Assembly (NCBI GenBank): GCA_051294375.1
Contig: CM119268.1
Coordinates: 11,719,585-11,783,584 of the forward strand
Source of the DNA: Paraspadella gotoi
Lineage: Eukaryota; Chaetognatha
Reading direction: 5' to 3'
DNA: 64,000 nt
Positions 32,100 to 46,033 of the stretch are shown here, piece after piece. The notes below the pieces were generated by a model. It was not told the origin of the DNA. It made no database searches and was given only the letters and a program-made list of their open reading frames with translations. Numbering within the stretch: position 1 is the stretch's first letter; the number at the start of each line of letters is the position of its first letter. Position numbers and translations under genes: made by a program.

Positions 32100-32440
32100 C
32101 TTTTTTTTATTGTGGATGTGCAGTGAGCAACTTTATAACAAGGACGGTGATTCTAACGTGTTGCGCCGCAGTGATTTTATTTTCACGTGTATTTTCCTTT
32201 AATAACATGATATAATATGACATGAAATCACTAAAAAACTTTCTTTGCCGGTGTATTTATTACATGCATTGCATCAAAATTCTGTCTTTTATTCCTTATA
32301 GTTTTAGGATTTCCTAAAGGCGGCGCAAGCAGTCCCTTAGATTTTACATTTTTTCCTGTCTTAACAAATGACTTACCAACTATAGGCGAATTATATGCAT
32401 TTTTAACGTAAGTGGAACAGACCGACGGACAGACGTACCG
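32100..32440 (+). repeat. ~340 bp dispersed repeat, copy 1
   Basis: Matches 47620-47970 in inverted orientation. Shared landmarks are GTGTTGCGCCGC, GTGTATTTAT...ACATGCATTGCATC, AAACTATAAGGAATAAAA (reversed) and the edge CACTTA next to GGAACAGACC. No coding frame was recognised. It is probably a non-autonomous element. Confidence 0.8.
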
Positions 32441-35400
32441 ACCGACATACCGACCGAAAAGCGACTTCCAAAAACCAAAAACAGTTAATAATCCCGACCA
32501 AAAAACAACAACAACACGACAACAACGACCCAAGCCAACTCCTAATATGAAGAGCGCCCAGGGGAAAATAAAAAGTAACCCCTCGAAAAAATCTTTTCCC
32601 AATTTGTCCCAATTTACTCGAGGAATGTTTCGTCGATCCGTCGATCTCTTTTTCGAAAAGAGAAAACGTCGACGCTTTTTACCAAAACAGTCGATCGATC
32701 GATACGCAAACTTCTTATCCTCTCTTCGACATCCTCCTTTCAATGAACCCCCTTTTTAAGACCACCCCCCCTTACACCCCCCTCTACCTCCTTCAGAATC
32801 GCTCCTCTGACCCTCAACAACCTCTTTTTGCTCCTCATCTTTCACCTTTGCTTCATTTTTTTTGCCTTTTTAAGATTTTTTTTTCTCCAACTCATCCGTA
32901 ATCCGCTCTTCTTTTTCCTTAAAAATCAGGATTTTTCTCGCTGGTTACAAGAATTCCTACTATCTCTCGATCAATTTCGCTTTTTCTTTACGAGGTTCTT
33001 AAATTGTCTCCTTGCTTGTTCCGACACGATTTTCCACCTTTCATGAATGTACCATCGCTTCCAGACTCACGGATAAAGGGACATAAAAAAGATACGCTAA
33101 CCTCGTTTCGTATTAAATTGTCCTATTGGCTATTACCCTTTGACCTTATTTACCTTTTGGCTGCCGTCTTGAGTTATCATTGGCTGTTTAGGCGAGTTGA
33201 TTTAGTCTGTTGTTCATTATCGGCTCCAAGCTTTTTCTGATGTTTCGATTCACTGTAAATATTATGTGAATCTGTATTCTTTACAGATGGAAAGGAGAAA
33301 AAAAAGTGTTCTCTTTTTTTAATATTGAGGCTCCGGTTTTGTAACGAACACACAAAAAAATGGGAAAGTTGCTTTAAATATTCAGACTTTTTGCGAGAAA
33401 TCTTTTCCTGTTTAAAATATGGAATGAGGATATGACGAAGTGATTGTAATCAATAAGACTAGTCGAGCATCTTGTTATGCCAACGCCGCATCGCAAATCG
33501 CATGGATGACTGACTGCGAAGTGAGCAGCCAATTGAAAAAGAAGAGAGTTTCGAAGTGAAGGGAAGACGTGAGCAAAGAGAGAGAAAGAGAGAAAATCAT
33601 TTTTTTTTCCTCCGGCCCGATGTTCTGTTTACCCTCCGCGTTTTAAAAAAAAATACATAAAATATGGCCCCTTTTTTTTGTTACCGGAAATTCTTGCGGT
33701 TTTTCACGTTGAGTTTTTGCGAGATTCGATCCTCGATATTCGAAGAAAATAAAGGATCAGATTCGGAGAATCTGGAGCCACTCGATCGATCGATCGCCTC
33801 TTAAAAACATCAAGGTCGTGGCGACCGCGAGGGACCGTTGTGAACGAGTTTTATTGTGACGAGATGTTGTGAAGATGTGGGGAAATGTGTTTACATCTTC
33901 AGTTTATTCTGAATCTAAAAGTCGCTGGGCCGCTGTTGATATGATTGTCGACCGTTAGGCTGTTTTCGAACAGGCAAATGATTGATTTAAAGACTAATTT
34001 TGTTTTTTTTGTGTTTTTATCGTGGCCCAAGCACCCTCCAGCGTTAAGTACTACTAACTGTAATTTCAAGAGCCTTTAGACGCTTAGCGTTAGCCTTTTT
34101 AAAAGCTTTTTTAATATTACAATACTTAAAATATTTTATGGTTAAACTAATTTTTATTATCTTTTTAACGTGGTCGTTGTGACTTTAGGAAATGGATCAG
34201 AAATCCAGTCACAGGATTTCACCTTTAACCCAGTTGAGAAAATAGACTCGTTGTAACTCTGTGATTTGGGGGAATTCTTTCATCAAGAAGGACCTACTTG
34301 GGTTGTGAATACTAAAGTCTATGTTAATCTAAGTAGATAACTAGATATAACTGTATATAGAAAATCAAGAAGACTCTCCAACAAACTTTCAGTTAAATTT
34401 TTCTCATGACACAATATTCTTTTTTAATTTTTAAACTTTCCTGCTGATAATCTCGTCACGAACGGAAAAACAAAGAGGGATTTTAAATCTACAGCCCTTA
34501 GCGGATTGCAGCTTTTCTTTTCTTTTTCTTTTTTTTTACTTAAATATTTATTTTAACTTTTTTCTTTCTGTTTCCCAGATGTTGAATCTTTTTCGTTCCT
34601 ATTATGATGACGAGGAAGACGATGAGATGACGACGACGACAACGACGACGACAATTTATTTTATACGATGGCAATGACGACGCGGAGAAAGACGAAAGCT
34701 ATGAAGCTTTTTTTTTAACGATGAATAATAGATAACATATATGTAGAGTAAATAATAGGAAAAAAAATAAGATAGGTAGTTATTACAGTAATTATAGTTA
34801 TCTGCAATGAGTCCGTTGGTCTTTCAGGATATATTTTTTCCCTACCAGAATTTTTTCCTAAACTTCATTTCTGCTTAGCATTTCCTGTCTGATCGGTAAA
34901 CGAGGTAATTAGTAAAAAAATATCAAGTCGAAGAGACAACATAATTGAATAAGGGATTTTTTTTCCAGTTTTCGTCCAAAAAGCCATTCCCCTTAAATTG
35001 ATTTAAGTTGCTGTGACTTTTCTAAAAGTTATTGACACAACAAATATCAGTAGACGACAAAATTAATGAACTTATTTATTTGTTTAATTTTAAATACTTA
35101 TGCACCAACTTAATTATCGCAATTTAGTCAAATAATAATTAATTTGGCTATAATCTACTAAGTCTATTTGCTACCCAGGAATGGAACGGGTCAAACACCA
35201 AAGAATATCATCATCGTTTAATAGATTATTGATGAGTTCAAATCCCGGATGAGTTGAATCTCGGACCCTCTTCTCTTGACTTCTTCCCCTTCACATCACA
35301 AATTAAAAACACCTTTTTTTTTCAAGCGAAAAAGTAAAAAAAAATTCCCTGGGCAGCGTTTTCATGTAGATCTAATTACGGTGAAAAAAAAGTTTTGGAA

Positions 35401-36019
35401 GCGTGAAGAAAAAACGAAACATAAAAAAGCTTATGAAGGAGAATTTTGAGCAGTTCAATTTTTTTGGTATTTTTTTTAGCGAAAATAATACGAGAATTGA
35501 ATCTGTTTGAGGCTATTTAGTATGCAATCTCTTGTTCGCTTTGGGAAAAGTAAACCTTTTTTATACAATAGTATTTATGTATAAAAAAGAATATCTGGGG
35601 AGAAATCATAAAATTTGATTTATCTTAAAACGGCATTAAAATATATATATATTTTTTGTTTTAAAAATATATAAAATTGACAAATTTCAATGTTTTTTTC
35701 AATTAGGTTTTTTCATCACTAAATTCGCAAAAGTCAAAACTGTCACCTTCCCTCCAGGACAAAACAGAAAAGAAGGCTAACATTTTGGAATTTCCTACAA
35801 AACATTACGTTAAATCTCAAATTGTATGAGGGATTCTCTTTTAATCGTTCTGCCAGACGCATTACCACCGCAGAAGTCGCCCTACATTTCGTCGCTTAGT
35901 TTAATTGTTTGGAATTTAGAAAATGTTTTCTTTTAAAATGGTTTTCGACTCTGGAAATAATTCCTTTCACTCTGCTCTCTCCCCTCCTTCCTCTAAATAT
36001 CACCTACTCTGCACCTTCT

Positions 36020-36046
36020 CTCTCTCTCTCATCATCCATTCTCTCA

Positions 36047-36074
<28 letters not shown>
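36020..36074. repeat. (TC)n microsatellite, interrupted
   Basis: Two or three CT runs with short breaks. Confidence 0.85.
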
Positions 36075-36077
<3 letters not shown>

Positions 36078-37069
36078 TTCTTTCTCGCTTTCTTTCCAAC
36101 CAGGCACCTCAGGATATTGTTCTTAGCATAGGGTTACGACAAAACAAATGTTTCTTCACGTTTTTTTTAGTTCTAATAATGTATCGTGATTCTAACAAGA
36201 AACGTCTATCATATTCGATATTACAAAATGAAAGATGGTTAAGATTTCGATGTTGAAAGTTTTGTAATTTCGATGGAGAAGCGAAGAGGAAAAATCTGTT
36301 TCGATAATTACACTATTTTCTCTCGTTCCGTTTAAGTTTTGACCTAGAAATATGGCGGAGATAGCGCAACGGCATGGCGTAACGTTATCCTAATGTATGC
36401 CCGTCGACAAATATATAATTAATAAAATTTAATTAATAAGTACGCCTGTTTTTTACGTATCCTTATTGAGTCTTTCAAAGCTTAGCAAGAGGAGCCAAAA
36501 AAAAAAAGGACAATACCTATCAGTGCTTTAGACTAAGTATCAAAAAGAAAGAAAATACCGGATCCCTAAAATCCATTTCTGTCTGGCCTCATATCTGCAA
36601 GCGATAACAGAAAGGAAGGAAGGAGATGCCGAGTGGTTATGACTAAAGGAGCGGAAGAACTTGAGATCGAGTTCGCAACAGAATCACCTCAGGCTCAGGG
36701 CGGAGAGATCGAAAATGGGGTCGCTTCGATCTTCGTAGAATTTCGTCAAACTTTCTTGGAGAACAAATTATCAATGCAAACTGTGAATGAATAAATTTAG
36801 GTTTTCGTTGTTTCCTCCTACAAAGCGAAGTGCGTCTGCATGTCAACTCAACATGAATACTTGAATGCTGTACTTTTGATTAACTTTATAACGTCTCTTT
36901 CTTGAGAATCGGGAATCTTGGATAAAAAAAATCTTTCCTTGGTTAATGGTTTATGTATTACCTAAAATTAATGGCTTATGTGAAAAATGTAAATCGACGA
37001 AAATAATTTTTGTCAAAGTCTCAGAAAAGAATTTCATTAAAGATGTAAAAAAACTTTTCACTGTCATAC

Positions 37070-37205
37070 CTCTATTTGCTTCATGAGAGCATACCCAGAT
37101 GAATGTAGGCTACAGCCAATGCCGAAGAAGGGTATACCAAATATTGATAATATTTTACCCATGTTTTGTATACTTTTTATTGAATAAATGAATTATGTGA
37201 ATTAT
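37070..37205 (+). pseudogene. Tc1/mariner-type 3' end remnant
   Basis: Aligns by eye with part of the element at 56831-57465 (which is in the opposite orientation), sharing GAGCAT, GGGTATACCAAA, TATTGATAAT, CCCATG and TTTTTATTGAATAAATGAA. In the larger copy the reading GGHTK near the end resembles the C-terminus of Tc1-type transposases. No open frame is preserved here. Confidence 0.5.
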
Positions 37206-37730
37206 CCGAAAAGATCACGTTATTTCCCGTAACCGTTAGTCACGCCTACCCGGATCATTATAGTAAAAAAATCAGAATTCTTCAAATTTCAATCAAATTT
37301 AAGCTTTATTTCCAAGAGAATCATTATTTTCAAAGAATAAAGTGAATCGATTGGTCTCGACAGGTAAGCAATTCAGGCGCGGCTTGCGACCCAAATAGGA
37401 TTACACTCCAAAAAAATCCCTCTTCTCTCGTCATTATCATCGCTGTCATCGTCATCATTATCATCGCATAATCGAATTTTACTTTTTCTCTTTATCTTTT
37501 TTTTGTTCGGGCAAATGTCATTAAGCTTAGGATATTTTTATTTTTTATGTTTCGTTTAATTGTTTTAAATCACTTTTTAAAATTTTAGGCCGTGCAAATC
37601 AAAGTATTTAAAAAAAAAACAACATAAATTAAGATAATTCATTATCTTCTAAGGGTAATTTAAACGATTTGCCAAAACAAGAAAATAATTTTTAACTAAA
37701 AAAAAATTAATAAATAAAAAGACGCAAACC

Positions 37731-40352
37731 ATGATCACCCTTTTTCTCGTCACCATTTGGACCTCGGTGACGACGGCGTCACCGACGCCCTCTTCCGTCA
37801 ACTCGGCGTCGTGGAACGTCGACAACGCCAGCGGGAATCTTAGCCAATCGGCGGTGGAGCTGTTTCCCGGGCCACACATGGGCAACGTCGTCGTCGGAGG
37901 CGTTGGAGTCTGCGACGATTACTGGGACATTGAGGACGCCAACGTCGTTTGTCGGCAACTGGGGTACCTGTGCGCCGTCGCGGCCACCACACGGTGAGGA
38001 GAAAGGAGGAAGGCGCGGATTGGGAAGTAAGTTTATTGAAATGATTATCTTAGGAAAGATTACTAGAACGGCTCAGGGTTTAGCAATGAATTTGGCGTTT
38101 AACTGAAAGAGAAAAGGAGAGATATCAAAATCCTGAATTCTCATTTCTCATTTCTTAGTTTCTTAGGTACGTGGCTCAGCCCAAGCTCTTCTTTGCCTTT
38201 CCATAGTTTGAGGATCAAATGTATAGTGTTAGATGATAACCTTGTTTATCACCCTATCCTACCCTACCCATTATCTTTTCACTAGCTCCGCCTTCGGACG
38301 CAATCCTGACCATGTCAGCGTTGACGGCTTCGTCTGTAAAGGGCACGAGTCGAAACTCGACTCTTGTCCTCACATTGCGACCAGAAATTGTCGCAACTAC
38401 GAACTGGCGGGGGTCGAGTGCTTTTTGGGTCAGTACCAGGTGAGTGATGGAGAGGACGTAAAATCTTCAAAGAACAAAGCTTCTTGGGCGTACCTCTGTC
38501 CCACTTAACTTTTTCCAGGACATCCGTCTGACCGGAGGAAACACCTCATCCGAGGGTAACGTCGAAATCAAAGTCGACGGGGCATGGCGCTGTATCTGCG
38601 ACGACGGCACCTCCTTGCGAGTGGCGAAGGTGGTGTGCCGGATGCTGGGCTACACTGGAGCCCTCTATTACCGCACGGGACGGGACAACTTTGGAGAGAA
38701 CGACGGAGAATTCTGGCTCGACACGGTTAGGTAATGTTCGGAAAAGATCTTCAAAAATCGGGTTTCGCCGATTGAACGATCAACATAATTTAGAATTATT
38801 CCAATTTTGACAAAATACTAGTTTTCATCACAGAGACATTGAACGAAACTTCTCTCATTGGCTCGAGATGGAATCGTCTAAGACTGACCCACCCTTTGCT
38901 CACCATTCCTCACCCCTCGATCCCCTCGATCCCCTCGTTCCCCTCGATCCCCTCGATCCCCTCGATCCCCTCGATCCCCTCGATCCCCTCGATCCCCTCG
39001 TCTCCAGATGTCGCGGCGACGAAGAGAACATCTTCCAGTGTCGCCACGATTCCTTCGGGAAACACAACTGTGGACCAACGGAATGCCTCGGCGTCGTTTG
39101 CGACGGCGTCCCTGCCGACGGCGCCGTCGTCAACGGATTCGGCTTCGGAATCGGCGGCGTCAACATCGCCGGCGTCAACATCGCCGGCGTCAACATCGCC
39201 GGCGTCAACATCGCCGGCGTGGCGCCGACGAGGAACAACTATGCCCCCATTTTGAGCGACGGAAGTCCAACAACGACAAGAACGACATCTTCGCCGACGA
39301 CGACTTCACCGACATCAACAACCGCAACAACAACGACACCTACCACGACCACTTCGACGCCGACGACGACGACAACATCAGAAACAACACCAATAAGCAC
39401 TACAACGCCAACGACTACACCGACAACAACCACACCAAAGACCACAACGACAACAACACCAAAGACCACAACGACAACAACAACAACACCAAAGACCACA
39501 ACGACAACAACAACAACAACACCAAAGACCACAACGACAACAACAACAACACCAAAGACCACAACGACAACAACAACAACACCAAAGAGCGCCACGACAA
39601 CAACAACAACCACACCAAAGTCCACAACGACAACAACAACAACAAAACCAAAGACCACAACGACGCCGAAAACTCGGACAACAACATCAACAACATCAAC
39701 CACACCAACGACAACGACGACAACAACATCACCATCTATCACAACAACAACAACCAATCCTCTCTGCAACGAAGAAGTTGCCTCCGCCTGTCGCTTGGTC
39801 ATTTCCCGCGTCGAGCAAATCCCCGACGCCATGCTGCCCGATCAGATTCGCAGGATTTTGAGCAGGTGCGACGCCCAGCTGCAGATTTGTGGCGGCGGCG
39901 GCAGCAGCAGTGGCGTCGGCGGCGGAGGAGAGAACGTTTTTGGCGCGGATCTTCGCGATCCGATTCCGCTGACGATGGAAGACTTGGAATCCATTGATTG
40001 GGAGGCGGCACTGGCGGCGGCGATGACGACGACGACGACCACAACGACGACGCCGCTTCGGTGCGACGAGGAACGCTCCGCCGCCTGCAAGGAGCTCTTC
40101 TCCGCCGCCAAGGAGATGCCCCCGTCGATGGTGACGGAGGACGTCAAGCGGATGCTGCGCAGGTGCCGCCTCGAGGTGGCGGCCTGCTCCGCCACGCCAG
40201 CGCCGGTGCGGAGAGACAGGTGCGGCGTGGAGGCGCTGCAGGTGTGTCGCGTCCTCGTGGAGCAGTACCGCGAGGTGCCGCTGTCACTGGCGCCGCCAGA
40301 AGTCAACGATAAGATGCGCAAATGTGTGGAGACGTTGAAGGCTTGCGAGTGA
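37731..40352 (+). CDS. Secreted SRCR-mucin protein with three tandem four-Cys modules
   Basis: Four exons (37731-37993, 38286-38439, 38519-38730, 39008-40352) with matching phases encode 657 residues. A signal peptide (MITLFLVTIWTSVTTAS) is followed by SRCR-1 (VCDDYWD...ANVVCRQLGY, completed by exon 2 with LAGVEC) and SRCR-2 (IRLTGG, WRCICDDG, VVCRMLGY, then CRGDEEN...CLGVVCDG). Four GVNIA repeats lead to a Thr-rich stretch (about residues 296-461), which should be O-glycosylated. The C-terminus has three modules at about 463-504, 562-603 and 615-656, each CX7CX25CX6C. There is no TM helix, so it is probably extracellular. SRCR proteins bind microbial or host ligands; a barrier or mucus role is inference. 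The codon-level ACN repeats give long false frames on both strands. Confidence 0.9.
38913..39000. repeat. 10 bp minisatellite (CTCGATCCCC)n at an intron 3' end
   Basis: About nine units, one with a T variant. The repeat abuts the 3' splice site of SRCR gene exon 4 (AG at 39006-39007) and supplies its pyrimidine-rich tract. Confidence 0.9.
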
Positions 40353-41051
40353 AGTAAAGGAAGAAGGGATTGTGGAAGGAAGTAAGCGTGGAGTGGCTCG
40401 GGCTCATTGCGTTTGTAATTTGTCAAAATAATTAAGAAACGGCATCGATATTGACTCATTGAATTGATTTTAGTATTGCTACTTAACAAGCTTTACCACA
40501 AATGTTGGAGATTATAAAAAAGACCCAAAAATGCTAGATTTTTTTGGTTATGTTCCTCATATTTGGATTAAAAATGCAAAACATATAATTGAATCGAAAG
40601 TTTCATACGGATCCTCCGTAAATCTTGAACCAAGCCCACGAAACACAGCTGGTCAATGACCATTGACCAGTGGTCATCATCATGAGATCAACTTCGAGCA
40701 AACGAGTTATTCTGGATAATTCGTGATGATTTTCTAAGGTCATTTCTAATCCTAATCAGCTCCTTATAAATTTAAAAACAGATTTGTGAAAAATTTATTA
40801 TTTTTGCGTCAAAAGATTTGGTCATGCCTGTGTTAACGAAAGGGAAGCAGCGAAAAATTAACAGCCAATATAAATTGTTTTCATGCTTTCAAAAATGAAT
40901 TTTGCAATGAAACACATGAGTAAAGAATGATTGTCTCTTGAGAATATGAGATTCTATAAATAATACAATATAAACAGTCCATATGTCGTTACTTCTACTG
41001 TAACGACATCTTAAAAAAGTAATCTCCCCGCGAAACTAAAATATATCCAAT
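40353..41051. other. Intergenic stretch between convergent genes
   Basis: AT-rich sequence between the stop of the plus-strand SRCR gene and the stop of the minus-strand KCTD gene. It should hold both 3' untranslated regions. No other feature was recognised. Confidence 0.5.
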
Positions 41052-41974
<923 letters not shown>

Positions 41975-42394
41975 ATCTTTTTGTTTTTTTTTGTCTGAGA
42001 TATAAAGAAATCTAATTTTAAAGTTTAAAAAGAAAGCGAATTCGTAAACAAACGAGCATGGATGTCATTCGCGCCCAGACAAGCACTGAATCTGTCGAAA
42101 TATATGGGGCAAAGTGACGTCAAAATAGCACACTTTTAAGTGGGATATTTTTTAGTGCAAGAAATTAAAGATATTGAATTCAAAGTTAATTTTTATTATA
42201 CGCTGCCTTATTTATAAAAAATATCGTCTTTTTCTCAAGATTATTGATTTACGGGACAAAAACAATTTTTAATAATTTAAAAAATTAAAAATTGGAATTG
42301 CCTGCGGTACTTTAATCATTTGTTTATCGTGGTTATTTAACCCTTTAGCGCGGACACCTAGGGGGCCGAATTCGAACTAAAATTTAAAAACAAA

Positions 42395-43325
42395 ATTACA
42401 ACCTTTTCTCTGCTCGTTAGTTTATTTTCTCTAGGAGACGTAGACCACATTATGTGAAATTAGATCTTTCCCTTTTTGGTACTAAGATAAGTATTATTAA
42501 AGAAGCAATATTTTTGGGGGTTACTTTTGACGGGAGGCTGAATTGGGGAAAACATATTGATAATATTGCAATTAAAATGCGTCAGAGATGCGGGGTGCTC
42601 AGTAAATTAAATTTAAATATCGTAATTTAAATACTGATGTAATATTAAACCTCTATTCTACGTTTGTGATGTCGATGCTAGAAATAGTATGTCCTGTTAT
42701 TGTATCATGTCCAAAGCTCTTTGGAAAAAAACTTGAAATTATTGAATATCGTTTTTTGAAAAGTATTCTTTGTATCCCTAGAGCGAGTGCTAATGAATTA
42801 GCCTTAGACTTAGTCGGTCTAGAACCATTACGAATTAGAATTAGAAAAAGGGCAAAAATACAATGGGCAAATTAATGGATAATACGCCCCTATTACCAAA
42901 GTATATTGGTGATATGAATAACTATCGTAGTAAATAAGAGTGACTTGTCCAATCGAGTATTTAGCTGAGACAAATTTAAAAGTTTGTTTTTAGAAACATT
43001 TTTGTAAGATTTAAACACACTATGGTATTATATATAGAGGTTACCATTTATCTTCGAATTCACAAGGGAAAAGATTGATGTATTATTGGATGATAAGTAA
43101 AAGCTAATTCTGTTTTCTTACTGTGTAGGTATCATTACGCATGGACATATTGAATTAATACCCTTTCTGAAATTTGCCTTGTATTGAGTTGGAGAAGTTG
43201 AATCTGTACTATTCTGTTTTGTACTGTGATTATTTGTATTGATGTGATATTTTTGTATTACTGCGACCCATGGCCTCTCCGGCCCGTCCAATGAATAAAA
43301 ACCTATTAAACCTATTAAACCTAAG
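42395..43325 (+). pseudogene. LINE (non-LTR retrotransposon) 3' remnant
   Basis: A broken frame reads FLGVTFDGRLNWGKHI, the thumb-region motif of non-LTR reverse transcriptases. The following frame 42666-42875 resembles the C-terminal region of such proteins (LVGLEPLRIRIRKRAKIQW). Stops interrupt the coding region around 42620-42666 and after 42875. The element ends near 43315 with AATAAAAACC followed by tandem TATTAAACC units, typical of LINE 3' tails. Confidence 0.75.
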
Positions 43326-45199
43326 TTTATTTGTCTTAACTTTGTTTTTAAGCTTTTTAACCAACAACGTCACACTTTTTTATTATCGTAATCAATAACA
43401 TGACCTTTTTACCTTTTTAAAATCCGAAATTTTTAAAATTTATTTATTTCTTTAAATTACATTACTTTAAGTATTTACATACTTAAGTAGAACTAGCAGT
43501 GTCAATAAGATTGCTTATAATCACTTTCTTATTTTTGAAATCTAGAACCGCGTAAAATACTTTTGACTGATTTAATCGACTATTAAACAATCGAGAGCTG
43601 GCAGGAAGAGATTTTCGGTTTATAATCACCTAATCATCAATATCATCATAACAATATCACATTCACAGTCATTATTTACACAATTTATTTGTCAAAAAAT
43701 ATATAGAAACCTGTTTACAACATTGTACATGATCAAGCCTCGTGATTGTCTAAAGAGTTAAGTTTTTGGCAATACATATACCTAGATATTGAAGGTCCTA
43801 GGGTTGTTTTGGGTTTCAATATGTTCGATAAGGAAATTAACGAAAAACAGCTCTTTCAAACCGTTTCATGTTTTTCTGATAATATTATTTTTTTTGTTCA
43901 AAGATATAGGAGCCTTTATAGGTTTTAAATTTAAAAAAATAATTATATAATGTTGAAGACGAAATATTTTTCTTTCGAGTTTAGAAATCCCCAAAAAGTT
44001 TTTACAAAGTTTTCAACGTCAGAAACATAAATTACTCAAGAACATAAAAATATAATAGATTAGAATATGAAAATAAAAAGGCATACTTCTGATAAATCGG
44101 AAACAAATGAACAATAACTCACAATGTTAAGCTTTGCTTAACAAGAAGAGATCAAGCAATTACAATCGACACAAATGAAACTAACGAATCAATTAGAAAA
44201 ACCTCGGTATCAGGTTCGGTTTTTGTTTTTTTTTTGGTTTTGTTTTATTTTTTTCAGAAACAATGATAACTGATAAGGGTCGTCGTAACTGAAAACTGTT
44301 CATTGAGTGTTTTTTGGAATTGAGGCGAAAGATATATTACTTAGGAACGTAATGAAGAAATAGTCACGAGGTGAAGAAACAGAATTTAAGTCCAGGTGAA
44401 ACAATTTATTTTGACTAATACGTTTAGTTTCCTGATTTAGGAAAAGTAGCAACGTTTTGTTTCTTCCCATTTAAAAAAAAAAAATTGTTTCCCCCCTCGA
44501 TGACGTCAATTTTTTACCGCGAAAAACGTAACCAGCGTTTATCGCTCAAAAAACAGAACTTTTTATCCGCGCCTGTTTTTTTCAGTTTTTTCACCTCATT
44601 CGATCAGCGAACGACGATGGAAAAGCGATGAGTCATCCGGGAAACTTCGATCGCTTCGTCAAGTCACAGCATTCAATGATTTTTAATTCCGCATTTAGAA
44701 CTCGTAGGGTTAGCGGTAGCCGACCAAATTCAAATTTTAATGGGAACAGCATGAAACAAATCCATTATTGGTATTTGTTATTGTGTTAAAATATTTTTTT
44801 GCCAAAATGTTCCGAACCATGAGTAATTCGCTAATTAAAATTATTATATTGCTGTATAATGTTCAAAAATGTTTTGGGATATTTTAATTTTTTTTAATTG
44901 ATTTTGATAGAGCTCAAAAAAGTTCGATTTTAGAAAATTTTGGTCCATTGAAAGTTTTCTCAGAAATGTATGAAGTTTCATTTGGGAAGGTTCCCAAATA
45001 AAACTTCCGACCCATCCAACTGACAAAGATTGGCCCGAGCAGGGTTTTGTCTCTTCTCTTTAAATCCACTAAGGAGATTTTGGTATCCATTTGCCCCGAC
45101 GTCCTCAGTTCTTTACTTTTTTTTCTCTCCTCGTCGACCGAGCCCCTCTATCTCCCTCAAAAGTCTCGTAAGTTCCGCCCTGCCCCCCCCCCCACATTT
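43326..45199. other. Intergenic stretch; no gene recognised
   Basis: AT-rich sequence with homopolymers and no supported exon. The right end should include the 3' untranslated region of the partial DEG/ENaC gene. Confidence 0.5.
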
Positions 45200-45647
45200 T
45201 CATTCCCTTCCGATTGAGCCTCCGTTGGTCTTTTCCGAGTTGCCCTCTTGTCCGTCTTCGTTATCGTCGTCGCCGCCGCAGTCTTTGGCGCTGCGGTACA
45301 ACATCAACAGCAGAAAGTCGATGATCTCGTAGATGGTGAAGATGGAGGCGCCGAAAAATAGGGCTAGGGTGCCGCCCACGTCCGCTGGGGATGGAAACGA
45401 AAGTAAAACGAACGAATTGATCGATCGATTTTTGAACGAGCGAATCTAAAGCCGAAGGAAGTTTACGACTTTTCCTTCCGTTTTACTCACATAAAAACTC
45501 GAAAACGTTGTAAGCGGGATATTGGGAGTAGTTGAACGTTTCCAGCCGCTCGAAATAAATGTCGAGAGTCACGAAGTTTCGTCTGAAATTCAAAGTTCGA
45601 TTAGAAATAAACGTCTGTTGTTGATAACTGCTGGTCATGGTGTTTGT
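45200..45647 (-). CDS. DEG/ENaC channel, C-terminal exons only
   Basis: Exon 45647-45491 (or a shorter form starting at 45582) reads NFVTLDIYFERLETFNYSQY, the strand before TM2 in this family. It joins at phase 1 to exon 45384-45200. That exon begins SDVGGTLALFFGASIF, containing the conserved GG and the GAS selectivity-filter triplet, continues into TM2 and ends in an acidic cytosolic tail (KDCGGDDDNEDGQEGN) and a stop. It is distinct from the channel at 3868-12090. No upstream ectodomain or TM1 exons were identified. Same-strand VMO-I and coiled-coil genes occupy the region upstream, so the gene is either truncated by misassembly or has an unusual ectodomain. Confidence 0.85.
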
Positions 45648-46033
45648 CTGAAAAGCTCTGGTTTCAATCAATTGCTAACTATGTAAGTTGTTAAATAAAA
45701 TAAAATTTATTCTTAAAACTACTTATAAATTTTCTAGCATAAAAACCCCCCAAATTTTATTGAAGCGAGAAGTGTATACAATAAAGTCATAAAAATGTTG
45801 GTTTTCAAATCAAAACGAGTATATTGCAGTTGAATTATATCAAAAGTCGAACCGACGAAATGTATAACAAATATTACTTATTAGTTTGTAAAAAATATAC
45901 GAAGAGAAGCAGGTTGTATGATCGAAAAATATAAACTTTCGAAGTAAAAAAACAAAAGATTGAAATAAGTGTATACGTAGATCTACGTGTACTGCTTGAC
46001 TCCCAATTGCAAGACACAAACTTCTTGCATCAA

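Larger units (their letters stand above)
25004..37730. other. 12.7 kb gene-poor, repeat-rich interval
   Basis: No exon could be supported. The left end (25004-26390) is probably 5' flank of the LRR-mucin gene. Contents include GA/CT tracts (26028-26050 beside a gap, 28264-28357, 28459-28535, 30330-30482 with gap, 30768-30801, 31760-31846, 36020-36074), GTTC repeats (27690-27714), a GTC run (31147-31182), N gaps (25365-25683, 25830-26027, 26810-27039, 30341-30448), a dispersed repeat at 32100-32440 and a Tc1-type remnant at 37070-37205. Confidence 0.55.

Noticed and set aside
39239-39832. Val-rich minus-strand frame resembling a membrane protein
   Set aside because: It is the antisense of the Thr-repeat exon; GTN/GTT runs mimic a hydrophobic protein.
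39008-39997. 329-residue Asn/Asp/His-rich frame overlapping SRCR exon 4
   Set aside because: It is the shadow frame of ACN-repeat codons. The Thr-rich frame continues from SRCR-2 and ends in the four-Cys modules.
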